Shown here in pieces: positions 1 to 12,900 of a stretch of DNA of 64,000 bases (position 1 is the first letter of the stretch; every line of letters starts with the position of its first letter). A program made the translations under genes and the position numbers. Source of the stretch: Tetrapyrgos nigripes (lineage: Eukaryota; Basidiomycota; Agaricomycetes; Agaricales; Campanellaceae); assembly GCA_013368315.1 (NCBI GenBank), contig JAACJM010000319.1, forward strand, positions 1 to 64,000, given 5' to 3'. The notes under the pieces were generated by a model. That model was given only the letters and a program-made list of their open reading frames with translations. It was not told the DNA's origin and did not search any database.

Positions 1-1400
1 GACTCATTGTATTGGTGAGCATCAATGAAAACTTCATTGTGGGAACATTGACTTGCAGCCAGCGTAGAGTCATAGAAAGCAAAAGAAGATTCTATTTCAG
101 AGCTGACCATGAAGAATTTACAACAGCACTTGGCATCATTTGGCACCCCTCAAATTTTAAAATCACGCTCCACCACAGAGGCATGATGTCACTCAGTTGC
201 CCACTCCCTCCCTCCCTTCAGTCGGAGTCGGGGACCTTGGAGGCTTCCGCAAATAGCAAGTGGAGCCTCATCCTGATACCCCTCTCTAACACATCCGTTC
301 ATCATTTCATTTGTTCTCCTTTGTGTTTCCAATTTATTGCCTCAACATTTTCCAAGGATCAATTGCAGTGGGTGCTGCGTTTGCAGCAGAGGCCCATCAT
401 ATACCAGCATGATCTGTCATATATATATCTAACATGATTCATTCATTATTTTCCAGTTTGACTTTCACCTTGACTGCCTACTAAAGACAATTTTCTTCTG
501 CCCATCCATCCCACCCTCTTTTAATAACGCAAACCATTACTACCAAGTTCCAACATTTGTAGTATGTATTCTCGCTCACTTACAATCTCTATGTTTCAAT
601 GGGGGCAGTTGTCCCTGGTTTGGCCTATTAAACACAATAGCGAGGCTTGCGAGCAGTTGCTTTCAAGTTGTATATTTGTATCCTATACTCTTCATTGCCT
701 CTTGAGCAGTGTTTCTCCAAGTCTTGCTATGCACTACGCACTGTGCTCTTTGTATTATCAATAATTACAATACAACACTTGTACATACTTTTTGGTCTAC
801 CTCCAAGCTGAGATGTCTGCAGTGAGCTGCATGTGAATCATTGCCAAGTTTTCTTTTACTTCCATCACGACCTTCCACATTTGCGACTTCCTCTTCCACT
901 ACCATCAACGGCAGGTCCAGAGTCTTGAGCAACTTCGCCATAGGTGAAGACAGGGAGACAGGGAAACAGAGTGTTTTGACAGGTTGGCTGGACATGAGAC
1001 TTGGACTGCTTAGTTTCTGGTGAGTTGATTGGTAATTCTTTCCTCTGTTTTTCTGCCTCTAATTACTTTCTACAGGCTGGAGAAGAATACAACAAGCATC
1101 CCAAAGACCACAATGTTGCTCCTCAACTTAACCCCGATGGACAAATTTCATCCAAGGCATCCTCTGTCCTCACTGTCCTCATCTCCGAGTCCAGTCTACA
1201 AAACCAGCTCATGGAACCCTTCCGAAGCATCAGAGCTTCCAAATTGTCACTAAATTTCTCAAAAATTGCATTGTCCTTATTTCGTGTACCCAAGCACAAG
1301 TCGATGTGGAAGCAGTGATGCAGGAGAAGGGTGTTGGCTGTGAGAGCTCTCTTGTCCGAACCCTGTTCATCTCAATTACTATATCACTGCTACCTCAACT
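1..1400. other. No recognisable gene
   Basis: Only short open frames are present, with no family signature, no convincing intron-joined series and no clear repeat. The reading frames at 12-437 and 1001-1318 do not resemble any protein I know. The stretch 1240-1400 runs into the helicase fragment that follows and may be further decayed sequence of the same origin. Confidence 0.5.
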
Positions 1401-1703
1401 GTTGGCTGCATGCTGAGCCTTGTCTGCCTGTCTCCTTTAAACATCTCATTCTCTCCAAAAAATTCCCACCTCCTACTCTGTTTTTTGACCTTCAACTTCT
1501 CCACCATCAACTCTTTATAACAAGGAGTTTGAAGCCCTACACTCTTCTGCTATCAATGCCTTCAACAAGATCCAAATGCAAGCCTTCCAGGCTCTGTATA
1601 CATTGGATGAGAGCATCTTCATCAGTGCAACCAACTAGAAAGTGGCAAGACCAAGTTTGCTCTGCTAAGGCTATGGAGCAGCCTTGTGCCAAGAGACAGT
1701 TGA
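1401..1703 (+). pseudogene. BRR2-type pre-mRNA splicing helicase, decayed fragment
   Basis: BRR2 is the Ski2-like RNA helicase of the U5 snRNP that unwinds U4/U6. Three overlapping frames carry consecutive pieces of the start of its second helicase cassette. First is FKHLILSKKFPPPT with FFDLQLL (about 1435-1500), the family's leader to cassette 2. Then comes a frame with NKEFEAL, NKIQMQAFQALYTLDE and IFISA (about 1519-1635). Last is SGKTKFALLRLW (about 1645-1680), containing the Walker A lysine and threonine. Two frameshifts and in-frame stops separate the pieces, and nothing further downstream matches. Known: BRR2 is about 2,200 residues, so this is a small relic. Inferred: a duplicated or captured gene fragment, with the working gene elsewhere. 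Confidence 0.55.
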
Positions 1704-4507
1704 CCAGGATTGACAACTCCAAACAGTGACCAAATCAGGCTTACCCTTCTTCCACCTCAATCGATTCTCATCCTCCTTGTTACAGGATCTATGGTGATTG
1801 TGAGTCCCTAGTTCTTGTATCCTGATGGCCTTATTTTCTGAGTCCTGACCTTGTCCAGGTAAGCAATGATACAGCATCAAGCTATGGTGTTGACACTATC
1901 AGCATGGGTTCTTCCCTGCCCTTCCTTTCTGTCACTGCCTTCTCCTGTCCCTTCATTCTCTCACTTCTATCCTTATATTCTACTCCCACTTTGGGTTCTC
2001 AGATCCTGTATTATTTCGCTCTACTCCTTTCTCTTTCTCTATTGAATGCTGCATGTTGGGACATCTGTGTGTAATAACTGGGAATCTGGGTGTGGCTCAT
2101 GGTGGAAGTCAGTCTCTGCAGGGTAATTACTATGGTTGGTTTAGACAGGGAGAAAGATGGCACTGGGATGCTAAGCAGGGCCGCAGTAGAAGTTCAGTGT
2201 TGGCTGATCACAAAGATGTTCAACGAACACCACCGTTCCTTTACTGGTTTACGATTTTCATTTCCTATTTCCTTCCACCTTCGCTACGTACAACTTCTAC
2301 CTAATCTTCTGCTGTTATTCCTTCCTTATCTCTCTCTGCTACTTTTGTCTTTCAAGTCATGCATACCCTTACCCTCACCACCACCTGCTACACTTTTTCT
2401 TTTCACCACTTGTATGCCCCACTCTCCCTCTCCTCATTGTCGTCAGTGTACACTGTGTGCTATATGCCTCATCATCATCGCTGCTAGCTTCAATAGTTGA
2501 GGCAAATCCTGGGCCGTCTTCTACCTACCAGACCCACTTCAACTGATAGTTTTGCAACAAATACACCACACACACTACCTATATTCATACCCTCACCTAT
2601 ACCCACACCCACTTCATCTTCAACCTCATTTTCTCAGCCACACATATGCCACTGCCACTCAAGCTGTATCATCATCTATGCCTTCTTCAAGTTCTTCTTT
2701 ATCCAGACCTGTCTCCCACATTTCCACGTCCTTTCAACATCCCAGACACCATCGGGATTTATCACAGAAGACCCACAGTGTTGCGTTTAAAAACCCCTAT
2801 ACCTGGTTGTCAGTTCAGCACCTCATACTGCTGACATTTTGCAAGGGCTTGATGGGTTGCAGCTGCAGGTAAGTCTTCTTCAGTCTTCTTTGTTGTCTTT
2901 GTCTCTAACATGTTCTTTTAGTCCTCTGACTACCTTCGCTCCATGCTCCATGTTCAACCCAGAGCCCTCATCCTCAGCTTCAACAATGCCCACAGAGACC
3001 ATGGTCTCTCCCTCATCAACTACAGTCCAATCCACCACCTCAACCTCTCAACCCACCACCGCTCCTCCCCATATCCATACCACAACCCTTCTCACATCTC
3101 CCAACGTCATCTCTCACACTTCCTTTCCCAACCTGAATATAACCCTCACATCCACTCAAACAGCCATAGTGGGCAATGTACGCTCACCACACCCATCCCC
3201 ACTCCCAATCTCACAGCCACCACTCCGAATACTCTGAGTACTCTCATCAATACTCTATACCTGGACCCATGGACCCTTCCACCAGTGTTCCCCTCACTCT
3301 TGACTTCTCCTCATCAGACTCTTGTGCCAAATACACCATCCCCATCCTCGTTCCCTATGTTGAGCACTTTCAAAAACCCTACAGCGTCGTTGAGCATCCT
3401 GAAATTACACTGAAGTCCCTGATTTTCAACAATCAGAGGGGTACACATTGTCTTGGGACTGGGAGAGCATGTTTCCTTTGGCCACGTCATCATCATTGAT
3501 GAGCAGGATGGATGGATAGTATACTACCTAGTGTGGTTTCGAGACTACACCTATGTTGACCCCTGTGTCCCAACAAAAACAGGAATCCACTGCCCTTGTT
3601 GCCAGGTCTTACAAGGCAATGAAGGTGGACTTGAAGTCAAAGGCCCTATGGGTAGGAGCCTATGGAGCTCAACATGGAAGTTAATGTGATTATGATTAAT
3701 AACTCCTATACCTGGTCATCAGTTCAGTCTCCAAATGATGGGAGAGGCAATAGCAGTGAGGTTATGATCACCCTCCATCATCAGGCAGCCTGTGGTTCTC
3801 GCTCTACCTTTTGTAATAGTACATGCAGCCATACACATTAATCTAACCTTCTCAACTAGTATATGACTCCCACTGGCTGTACTCAAGTGGTACTTAAAGC
3901 TTATCTACATTTGCAAATAAATGTACTAGTAAATCTTTTGATTGCAACTGAGCTTAGACATTTCGTTTTCTGGGTTGATATGAGTTCAAAAGGAAACAAA
4001 ATGATTATTGAAAAGCCTCATTCTTGAGATAATCTTTTGTCCTGCCATGGGCTGTATACAAGTTGATTCTGGGCTAGCATCAAGATTATTTTGGGCATTT
4101 TGTGCCACTATAGTAAATGCAGGCCTTATAATGCCTTGTAACTGACTCAAAACTATTTCATCCAGATTATACTCTCAGGCAAGTCCCACTATAAAATTCA
4201 ATGGTTTCAATGAGGGAATTTTATGCACTCATTCTACTTGTCTTGAGTAAGCTCAACCTTATAGGCCCTTATTTTTAATTGGTCCATTAACATTACTTCA
4301 TGATTATTCTGCTATTCTTATTTGCCTTACCAGGTTTTGAAAATTATTTCCTGACCATTATACTGTCTTGTTATGTACTCAAAATAATTGCATGAAGTAA
4401 TTAAGCTACAGAATAATTTTACACAGCTTATCAGGAGTTATAAGGCAATGGATATAAATTTGCTTCCCTCATAAGTGATTACAAGTAAGTATTATTCTGT
4501 TGTCACA
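1704..4507. other. Low-complexity, gene-free stretch
   Basis: Between 2280 and 3330 the + strand is pyrimidine-rich and reads as serine/threonine/proline-rich peptide in several frames (for example 2839-3237). That follows from base composition and is weak evidence for a gene. A donor-like GTAAGT at 2871 and an open frame at 3453-3689 might belong to a real but unrecognised gene. From 3690 to 4500 the DNA is A+T-rich with no open frame of note. Confidence 0.45.
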
Positions 4508-6732
4508 TTATCTGCCCTGAAAGTTTTTGGCCATTTCTCTGGCACACACCAGTATTTCTTCTGCCTTGGCCTTCTCATTCACAGTGTTCATGTAGTCAGT
4601 TACCCATTCCACCAGATGGTCCATGAAGGTTCCTTTGATGGCTTGATGTAGAAGGTTGGGGGACATCAGCTCATGAATGTCAGCACACAGAAAATCTTTT
4701 GTAAATGACTGTAGTATGAGAAGAGTCAAAATCCATATGCCCACCAGAATAATAAACCATACCACAACATCGGTACAGCAACCATAATCGTCCCAGGCAA
4801 CATGAGCTGGGAGACCATTGACAATGATATCCATGGCCTCCCTTGACTGGTGCATACCACCTGGCCTATTAAGATTGTTGGGAGGGCTGTGACACCTGAA
4901 ATACTCAACATCAATGTCAAACCTTTATAACAAAGGCACATATACTCACTTAGAACAACATCCAGACACCACTCCTGAAAGCCAGACCTGCTCAGGATAG
5001 TTGGCAATATATGGTCCAATACCATATATCACTCACCGATAGTGACTGTCTGGACAGAGAATGATTTTGGGGGTGGTCATATCAGCATGTAAGGGCTCAA
5101 ACAGCTCAGTGAGACATGCATGGTACATCTGTTGAACAAATGCTTGAAACTCAGGCTTCTTGTGTTGGCTTTTGGTTGCTGAAAACAAAAAGTCAGCAAT
5201 GGTAAAGGGAGCAAATCAACTCAGCCTCACTCTTGGATATCACGAGAAAGGCCACAGGTACTAGCCCAAAGGGATGTGTACAACGGGTTACATTGGTAAG
5301 TTGCATGGGCTTGCATAAACAGGATGGTATTCTTGATGGCCAGTTGCAACAGAGACTGTCATTTTGTTGGAGCCAGTGGTGAATGAGTATTCAGGTCCTG
5401 TGCAATTTCATCCTGGGTCATTGATTTTAGTGCTGTATAGAAGAGAAGGAAAATAAAATGACATACTGCTTGTTTCAAAGCCCAATCTCCTGACATCACG
5501 TTGGACCATATTCACTGACCCGAACGGAATTTATTGAAGGTGGAGGATGTGAAGAAGTCTTCCTCTCGCATCTGTTCTCAGAAAAGCTGCCAGATATTGT
5601 GTTTGACAAACTTGTAAGTCTGAGTCATCCACAGAGGTGGGGTTGGAGGCTGGGGGCCATGGTATGATATTTCGAGGGTCTCCCAAGGGACATTGATATC
5701 CTCAATGGTGTCATGAACTGCTACAGTTCTTTTTCCTCCTTCTTCTTCTACTTCATTATTGAACCCATTTTCTGATCATTCGTCTATTGCATTTCCTGAA
5801 TAAACCTGTTTAAACCTTTTAAACTTTATGTTACTGACTTTGAACCTTATAAAACCTGTCAAACTTTATAATAACCATCAATCAATCTTCCATTCGATCA
5901 ATCTTATCCTTATCTTTTCCCTACATTTCTCTATTTTCTCCTATGTTTCTCCTATTTCTCCTATCTTGTTCCTATCACTTATTCATTGTTCTTCTATATA
6001 AACCACTAGACATTCTAGTTAGTCCTTTAGTTTGTTCACTTCGTCTCTGCTCTGTACTAGTACTACAGTGTAGAGCATAGTCAGCTTACTCTTGCTCTCT
6101 ATCTATCTCTCTATTCTCAATCGATCTTGTCTTTGTGTGACTTGGGTGGTTTGTCATTAAGTGTATCAACAACCTTGACAAATGGTGTGAATGAGGTTGT
6201 ACAGTTGTGTGGCATTGTTATATTGGAAACCATGGCCATCAGCTCTGCATTTGATGGCTTGGGCAGCCTGCAGGTCCAGAGCTTCTCTAATTGCATCAGC
6301 TGATGATTGTTGAGTGACAAAATGACAGTACACAAAGTTGAACTCAAGTCGGTCTGAGAACAGCTCCCAAGCATCTTGGGTGTGGTTGTGGTTGTGAACA
6401 TGGGAATGCTCTTCCTGAAGGCATGCCTCCGTCAGTTGGAGTAGTTAAACCTAGTGTGAGTGACAGGTAGAAACGCAAAAAAGACACATACCATTGAGAA
6501 GCAGATGGATGTCGCAGTGGAAAACTTCTCCTTCATTGCTTTCTGGTTCTCGAGTAACCTCTCTATGGGCAGAGTTGAGATGCTTTGACAAACCAGCAAG
6601 GGATCTGAGAATTTTGTTGGGGCAGTGTGGACAGGGGAAACACTGGTTCATGGGCAAAACAAACTGGGAGAAGGGAGGTGTCAAGGTAATGATGTTTGTT
6701 ATACCACAAAGTACCAAACACAACTGTAGCAA
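4508..6732 (-). pseudogene. Plavaka-type (CACTA-related) transposase remnant
   Basis: Plavaka elements are DNA transposons expanded in mushroom-forming fungi. Reading right to left, the remnant has an N-terminal C2H2 finger (about 6560-6635, CPHC ... SKHLNSAH), a middle segment around 6190-6290, the family block DTIEDINVPWE (about 5660-5710), and the block IHELMSPNLLHQAIKGTF followed by DHLVEW (about 4590-4690), which is characteristic of these transposases. Stops and frameshifts separate the blocks. A solo LTR sits between the segment at 6190 and the DTIEDI block. Family assignment rests on recognised sequence blocks; exon borders were not resolved. Certainly non-functional. Confidence 0.65.
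5709..6180 (+). mobile_element. Solo LTR of the chromodomain Ty3/Gypsy family
   Basis: This 472-bp segment begins TGTCATGAACTG and ends TTGACA. It matches the LTRs at 33778 and 41045 most clearly over its 3' half, including the block GTGTGACTTGGGTGG and the run around AGCATAGTCAGC. It is flanked by a perfect 5-bp target duplication AATGG (5704-5708 and 6181-6185). No internal Gypsy sequence remains, so it is a solo LTR left by LTR-LTR recombination. It is older than the full-length copy, from which it differs at many positions. It interrupts the Plavaka transposase remnant. Confidence 0.9.
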
Positions 6733-6989
6733 ACAAAAAAAAACTTTAACTCCTCACCATCTATGGCCACCAGACAGCATAACCGTACTACAGTTCCAGA
6801 CAAGCAAATTCAACTAATTTTCTCCCAGGCTCGGATTCCCGAACGCGGCCGCTCTGGGTCAAAATTATTTGACCAAAAGACTCAGAACATCGAAACATGT
6901 CGAAAAACACACCTCCGAAGTTTTTCCCACGAGCCGTTCTGAACGGCCATTGTTTTGGGGGTCCTGAACGAAAATTTTTTATATACTAT
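6733..6989. other. Gap between two transposase relics
   Basis: About 260 bp lie between the Plavaka start region and the stop codon of the Tc1/mariner-like gene. The stretch holds a NotI-like GC-rich patch (6843-6852) and should contain the downstream end of the Tc1/mariner-like transposon. I could not identify a matching inverted terminal repeat beyond 15262, so the transposon ends are not defined. Confidence 0.4.
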
Positions 6990-9110
6990 CTATGTAGATG
7001 GGTTAAGTACAGAATCGATATTCATCATTGCTGTCTCCAACACTTTGCGATGGCCCTTTTGCTTCTGAACTGCCCATGCAGCTGCTTTTCCTGTAAGTCC
7101 CAGCCTGTATGCACTCATAAAGCACCAGGAACGGTTAATAAACCTGCGAATTACATCAATAGGACAACTATCAAGATACTTAAAGGCTGCTTCCTTGGCC
7201 TCTGCAAAAGTGGCCTTGGGTTCTTCACGATAACGATACTTTGTCCAACCCCAATACTGTAAACAAATTGAGTCATTTATACATCAGCAGATAAAACTTG
7301 CATACCATTTCTATTGGGTTAAGTTCGCAGTGGAACTTTGGGAGGAAGATGCATTCATGACCCTTTCCTTTGATCAAAGTTTCAAGCATGGAAGGCTGGT
7401 TTAGGAAATCCTCTTGTTTACTGAGAAGACGGGCCATGCAACAATCCTCATTCTCAAAAGGACAAACAGGTGAGCATTTAGCATGCAGTTTGTCAACCTT
7501 GAATGCATGTTCCTTTAGGGTCTGCTCCAATCCCTTCTGAGTACCATCTGATAGAGTCATTTTCTGAACCTGTCCTCGAAACTCTTCAGTTGGGTTTGAG
7601 AGTGGAATAACTGTATCTTTCTGCCTTCGCTGCTTCCCTCCATTACCCTTGTTCATCTCAAAGGCTTTGAGTGCATCAGGAGGAAGTGAGGCATGGGCAG
7701 ATGACTGATCAAAAATGAACAATGCAACACAATTTGGATGTGCCTCCTCAAAGATGCTGATTGCATCTGTTACCTGTTCGAGAAGCTGTTTGGTATCCCA
7801 CCAATCATCTCCATTTGAGCCAGGATAAATGACGCGACGTGCATCTCGTGTGATTTCTCCATCTGGATTGTGGCAAATCAATCTTCCAGTGACCTGGTTG
7901 ATGAAGTCAGAAACGTGGATGAGTCTCCCTCGTCCCTTTTTGCACAACATAATTTGTCCAATTTTGAGCCTGAACACACAGGAGTAAGATAACAACTATT
8001 ATCTGGAAGATATTACTCACAAAACAGAGGTCTTGGAGTCATTAACATGAAAACCTGACTCATCATGAAATTGTGCAATAATCTCTTTCTCCCCTGGCTC
8101 CAACATTGGTTCCACTCGTTTCAGTTCTGGGCCTTCGTAATGAGCCATTTGCTGTTCAAACTTCTCCATCGCTGGAAGGAAGACTTCATTACGGTATTTG
8201 AGGACATCTGGACACTCATGTCCATCCACGTAAACTCCTTTTCTCAGAACTGTCAACCTCCACCCCAGCTTGATCAACCAACGGTGAGCAGTCCTGATAC
8301 ACAATGGCTTGTCCCGAAGAATGCCATGCTCAGGCAAGATCTTCTCATTCAATGCAGCTCTAAACTTTTTTGGTGTCACTTCCCCAATTTTTTGTGCGTT
8401 GAGCCATCTTCGAGCAGCATCACGAGTCCCTTCATTCGATAGCAGTGAGGTTGCAACTCGCAATCCACCTCTCTTCTCCTTCGGCAACTGTGCCCAGACT
8501 TGATAATGCCGAGCCAGAGCACGGACACGATGTGCGAAATGGACACCCAAGTCATCATCCTGCCACTGCTGAGCAATCTCCTCACTTGCTTGGACCTTCG
8601 AAAACCCTTTTAAACGGTATGGCTCACTTCTTTGATTGTAAGAGATTGTTTTTGATTTGCTCTCGTAGAATTTGCCAGGCCCTGATCTCGATGGGCTGTT
8701 TATGACTTGTGCTTTGGTGAACTTCAAGCTCATCCTCCCATGCCTCTCCCCCCACATCCTCGTTATCTAACTCCACCTCATCCCCTTTCCTTCTCTCTCC
8801 ATCGCTTCCTGGATCCAAATCTACTGTTGCTTTGCTAGGAGATGATCTAGGTGATGATGAAGGCTCAGATTCAGCCGCTGTAAGCACCAAATTATCTCCT
8901 TCATTTTCAGACTCGTCAACTTCAGATGAGGGAGATGACGTGGTTGGAGAACTGCCAGCAGTAGATGACTCTGTGGTAAGATAGCCATAGTTTGTTGTCA
9001 TTCCTCCACTATAGCCAAATTTCTCCAGGTTTGTCTGCCCCTTTGTGCTGGCCTTATATCAGCGTTGGGTTCTGGGGGCCTTCAATGAGATGACAGGGCC
9101 AACAGAATAG

Positions 9111-9960
9111 CACTGGAGGCAAATCCCTGTAAATCATCTGCCATACAGAGGTATTACAGTGACCTTACAACAAGTCATTCAATAAGTAATCCACCTTGTA
9201 TTACAGAGGTATTACAGAGAGAAGAATTTTCCAGAGCAATGCTGTAGGACTGCTGTAAGACAAGTTGTATTACAGGGACATTTCAGAGGCAAAATCCCTG
9301 TAGATCCAGTGCCCTACATAGGGATTACAGCAAACTTACACCAAGCCATTCAACAAGTATTCTGCCTTGGATTACAGAAGTATTACAGAGAGAAGAAATT
9401 TTGGGAGCAATGCTGTAAGACTGCTGTAAGACAAGTTGGATTACAGGAACATTTCAGAGTGACATGATGTCACAGTAATACATTAGGTAATACAGCCAAG
9501 AAATACAGAAGGATTTCAGTGTGACAAAAAGTCACAGTATATCTTCCAGTAATTCAAGTCTGTATTACAAAGGATTTACATCATTCAAGTATACAGTAAA
9601 TCTAGAGTGATGGCAAATGTTTTACAGGGGACTTACTGTGACATTTCAGTCACAGTAATATTGGGGTAAGTCAGCCAGGATTACTGAAACATTACAACAA
9701 AAAGGAAAGAATATATTTGAAAAATTAAATGTATTGATGGAAAATATATAATGTCACATTGAGGTGACAGTAAGAGGACTGAATGCTGGGAGACACTCTG
9801 CATGCACCCCCCCAGACACAACTTGCGCACACCATGGTGGATGCAACCTGCATGCACCATGGACGCAACTTGCATGCACTCTGGACACAACTTGTGTGCA
9901 CTCCAGACACAACTTGTGTACACTCCAGACGCAACCTGCATGCATGCTGGACACACTCTG
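9111..9960 (+). repeat. Left inverted terminal repeat of the CACTA-type element
   Basis: Matches the reverse complement of about 13880-14709 with few differences. It contains many TTACAG/CTGTAA motifs, the kind of subterminal repeat that CACTA transposases bind in known systems. Positions 9116-9290 and 9292-9465 are a diverged direct duplication of about 175 bp, each with the block GTAAGACAAGTTG near its end. Inward of 9783 the repeat continues into the first units of the minisatellite. Confidence 0.85.
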
Positions 9961-12900
9961 AATGCACTCTGGATGCAACTTGCACGCACTCTGGACGCAA
10001 CTTGCGTGCACTCTGGCAGGTTGCGTCCAGAGTGCATGCAGGTTGCGTCCAGAGTGCGCGCAGGTTGCGTCCAGTGTGTGCGCAGGTTGCATCCAGAGTG
10101 CGTGCAGGTTGTGTCCAGAGTGCATGCAGGTTACGTCCAGGGTGCGCGCAGGTTGCGTCCAGAGTGCACACAGGTTGCGTCCAGAGTGCGCGCAGGTTGT
10201 GTCCAGAGTGCGCACAGGTTGCGTCCAGAGTGCGTGCAGGTTGCGTCCAGAGTGCACGCAGGTTGTGTCCAGAGTGCATGCAGGTTGCTTCCAGGGTGCA
10301 CGCAGATTGCGTCCAGGGGGCTTGCACGCACCCTGGACGCACCCTGGATGCAACCTGCGCGCACTCTGGACGCAACCTGCGCGCACCCTGGATGCAATCT
10401 GCGTGCGCCCTGGATGCAACCTGCGCGCACTCTGGACGCAATCTGGGTGCACCCTGGCATCCAGAGTGCACGCAGGTTGCGTCCAGAGTGTGTCCATGGT
10501 GCATGCAGGTTGTGTGGTTGCATCCAGAGTGCGCGCAAGTTGTGTCCAGAGTGCGCGCAGGTTGTGTCCAAAGTGCATGCAGGTTGTGTCCAGGGTGCGC
10601 GCAGGTTGCATCCAGAGTGCGCGCAGGTTGCGTCCAGAGTGCGCGCCAGTTGCATCCAGAGTGCGTGCAGGTTGCTTCCAGGGTGCGCACAGGTTGCATC
10701 CAGGGCGCGCACAGATTGCGTCCAGGATGCGCACAGGTTGCATTCAGAGTGCGCGCAAGTTGCATCCAGAGTGTGCGCAGGTTGTGTTCAGAGTGCGCGC
10801 AGGTTGCGTCATCCAGGGTGCACGCAGGTCTCTGGACGCAACCTGCACGCACCCTGGAAGCAACCTGCGTGCACCCTGGACGCAACCTGCGCGCACTCTG
10901 GATGCAACCTGCGTGCACTCTGGAGGCAACCTGTGTGCACTCTGGACGCAACCTGCGTGTACCCTGGATGCAACCTGCACACACCCTGGACACAACACGC
11001 AACCTGCGCGCACTCTGGACGCACTCTGGGTGCACCTTGGACACAACCTGCAACGGAACTTGCGCGCACTCTGGACACAACCTGCACGCACTCTGGATGC
11101 AACCTGCGTGCACTCTGGATGCAACCTGCGCGCACTCTGGATGCAACCTGCGTGCACTCTGGAGGCAATCTGTGTGCACTCTGGACGCAACCTGCGTGCA
11201 CCCTGGATGCAACCTGCACACACCCTGGACACAACACGCAACCTGCGCGCACTCTGGACGCACTCTGGGTGCACCTTGGACACAACCTGCAACAGAACTT
11301 GCGCGCACTCTGGACACAACCTGCACGCACTCTGGATGCAACCTGCGCGCACCCTGGACGCAACCTGCATGCACTCTGGACACAACCTGCGTGCACCCTG
11401 TACGCAACCTGCGCGCACTCTGGACGCAACCTGTGGCCACTCTGGACGCAACCTGTGCGCACTCTGGACGCAACCTGCGCACACTCTGGACGCAACCTGC
11501 GCGCACTCTGGACGCAATCTGTGCGCGCCCTGGATGCAACCTGCACGCACTCTGGATGCAACTGGCGCGCACTCTGGACGCAACCTGCACGCACGCACTC
11601 TGGACGCAACCTGCAGAGTGTGTGCAGGTTGCGTCCAGAGTGTGTCCATGGTGCATGCAGGTTGTGTGGTTGCTGCATCCAGGGTGTGCACAGGTTGTGT
11701 CCATGGTACTTGCAGGTTGCATCCAGAGTGCATGCAAGTTGTGTCCATGGTGCACCCAGGTTGTGTCCAGAGTGCGGTCAGGTTGTGTCCAGAGCAACCT
11801 GTGCGCACTCTGGACGCAACCTGGGTGCACCATGGACACCACGCACTCTGGACACAACCTGCATGCACCATGGACGCAACTTGCCAGCACTCTGGACGCA
11901 ACCTGCACACACTCTGGACGCAAGCTGCGCACACTCTGGACACAACCTGCACGCACTCTGGATGCAACCTGCGTGCACTCTGGATGCAACCTGCGCACAC
12001 TCTGGACGCAACCTGAGTGCACCATGGACACAACTTGCATGGACTCTGGACACAACCTGCACACACCATGGACGCAACCTGTCTGCACCATGGACACAAC
12101 TTTGTTGCACTCTGGACACAACCTGCATGCACCATGGACACAATCTGCACGCACCATGGATGCAACCTGCACACATTGTGCACGCACTCTGGACACAATC
12201 TGGATGCACCATGGACACAACCTGCACACACTCTGGACACAACCTGGGTGCACCATGGACACAACTTGCATGGACTCTGGACACAACCTGGGTGCACTAT
12301 GGACACAACTTGCACGCACTCTGGACGCAACCTGCACACACCATGGACGCAACCGGCGCGCACTCTGGACGCAACCTGTGCACACTCTGGATGCAACCTG
12401 CGTGCACCCTGGACACAACCTGCGCGCACTCTGGACACCACCTGCACGCACCCTGTACGCACCTTGCGCACACTCTGGACGCAACTTGTGTGCACTCTGG
12501 ACGCAACTTGTGCGCACTCTGGACACAACCACACAACCTGCATGCACCATGGACACACTCTGGACGCAACCTGCGCGCACTCTGGACGCAACCCACATGC
12601 ACTCTGGACACAACCTGCGCACACTCTGGACGCAACCTGCGCGCACCCTGGATGCAACCTGCACACACCCTGGACACAACACGCAACCTGCGCACACTCT
12701 GGACGCACTCTGGGCACACCTTGGACACAACCTGCACACACTCTGGACACAACCTGCAACGGAACTTGTGCGCACTCTGGATGCAACCTGCGTCCACCCT
12801 GGACGCAACCTGCATGCACTCTGGACGCAACCTGCGTGCACCCTGTACGCAACCTGTGTGCATTCTGGACACAACCTGTGTTCACCCTGGACGCAACCTG

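Noticed and set aside
2839..3237. Secreted Ser/Thr/Pro-rich protein
   Set aside because: Explained by pyrimidine-rich composition; several frames give similar peptides and there is no clear start or stop structure.
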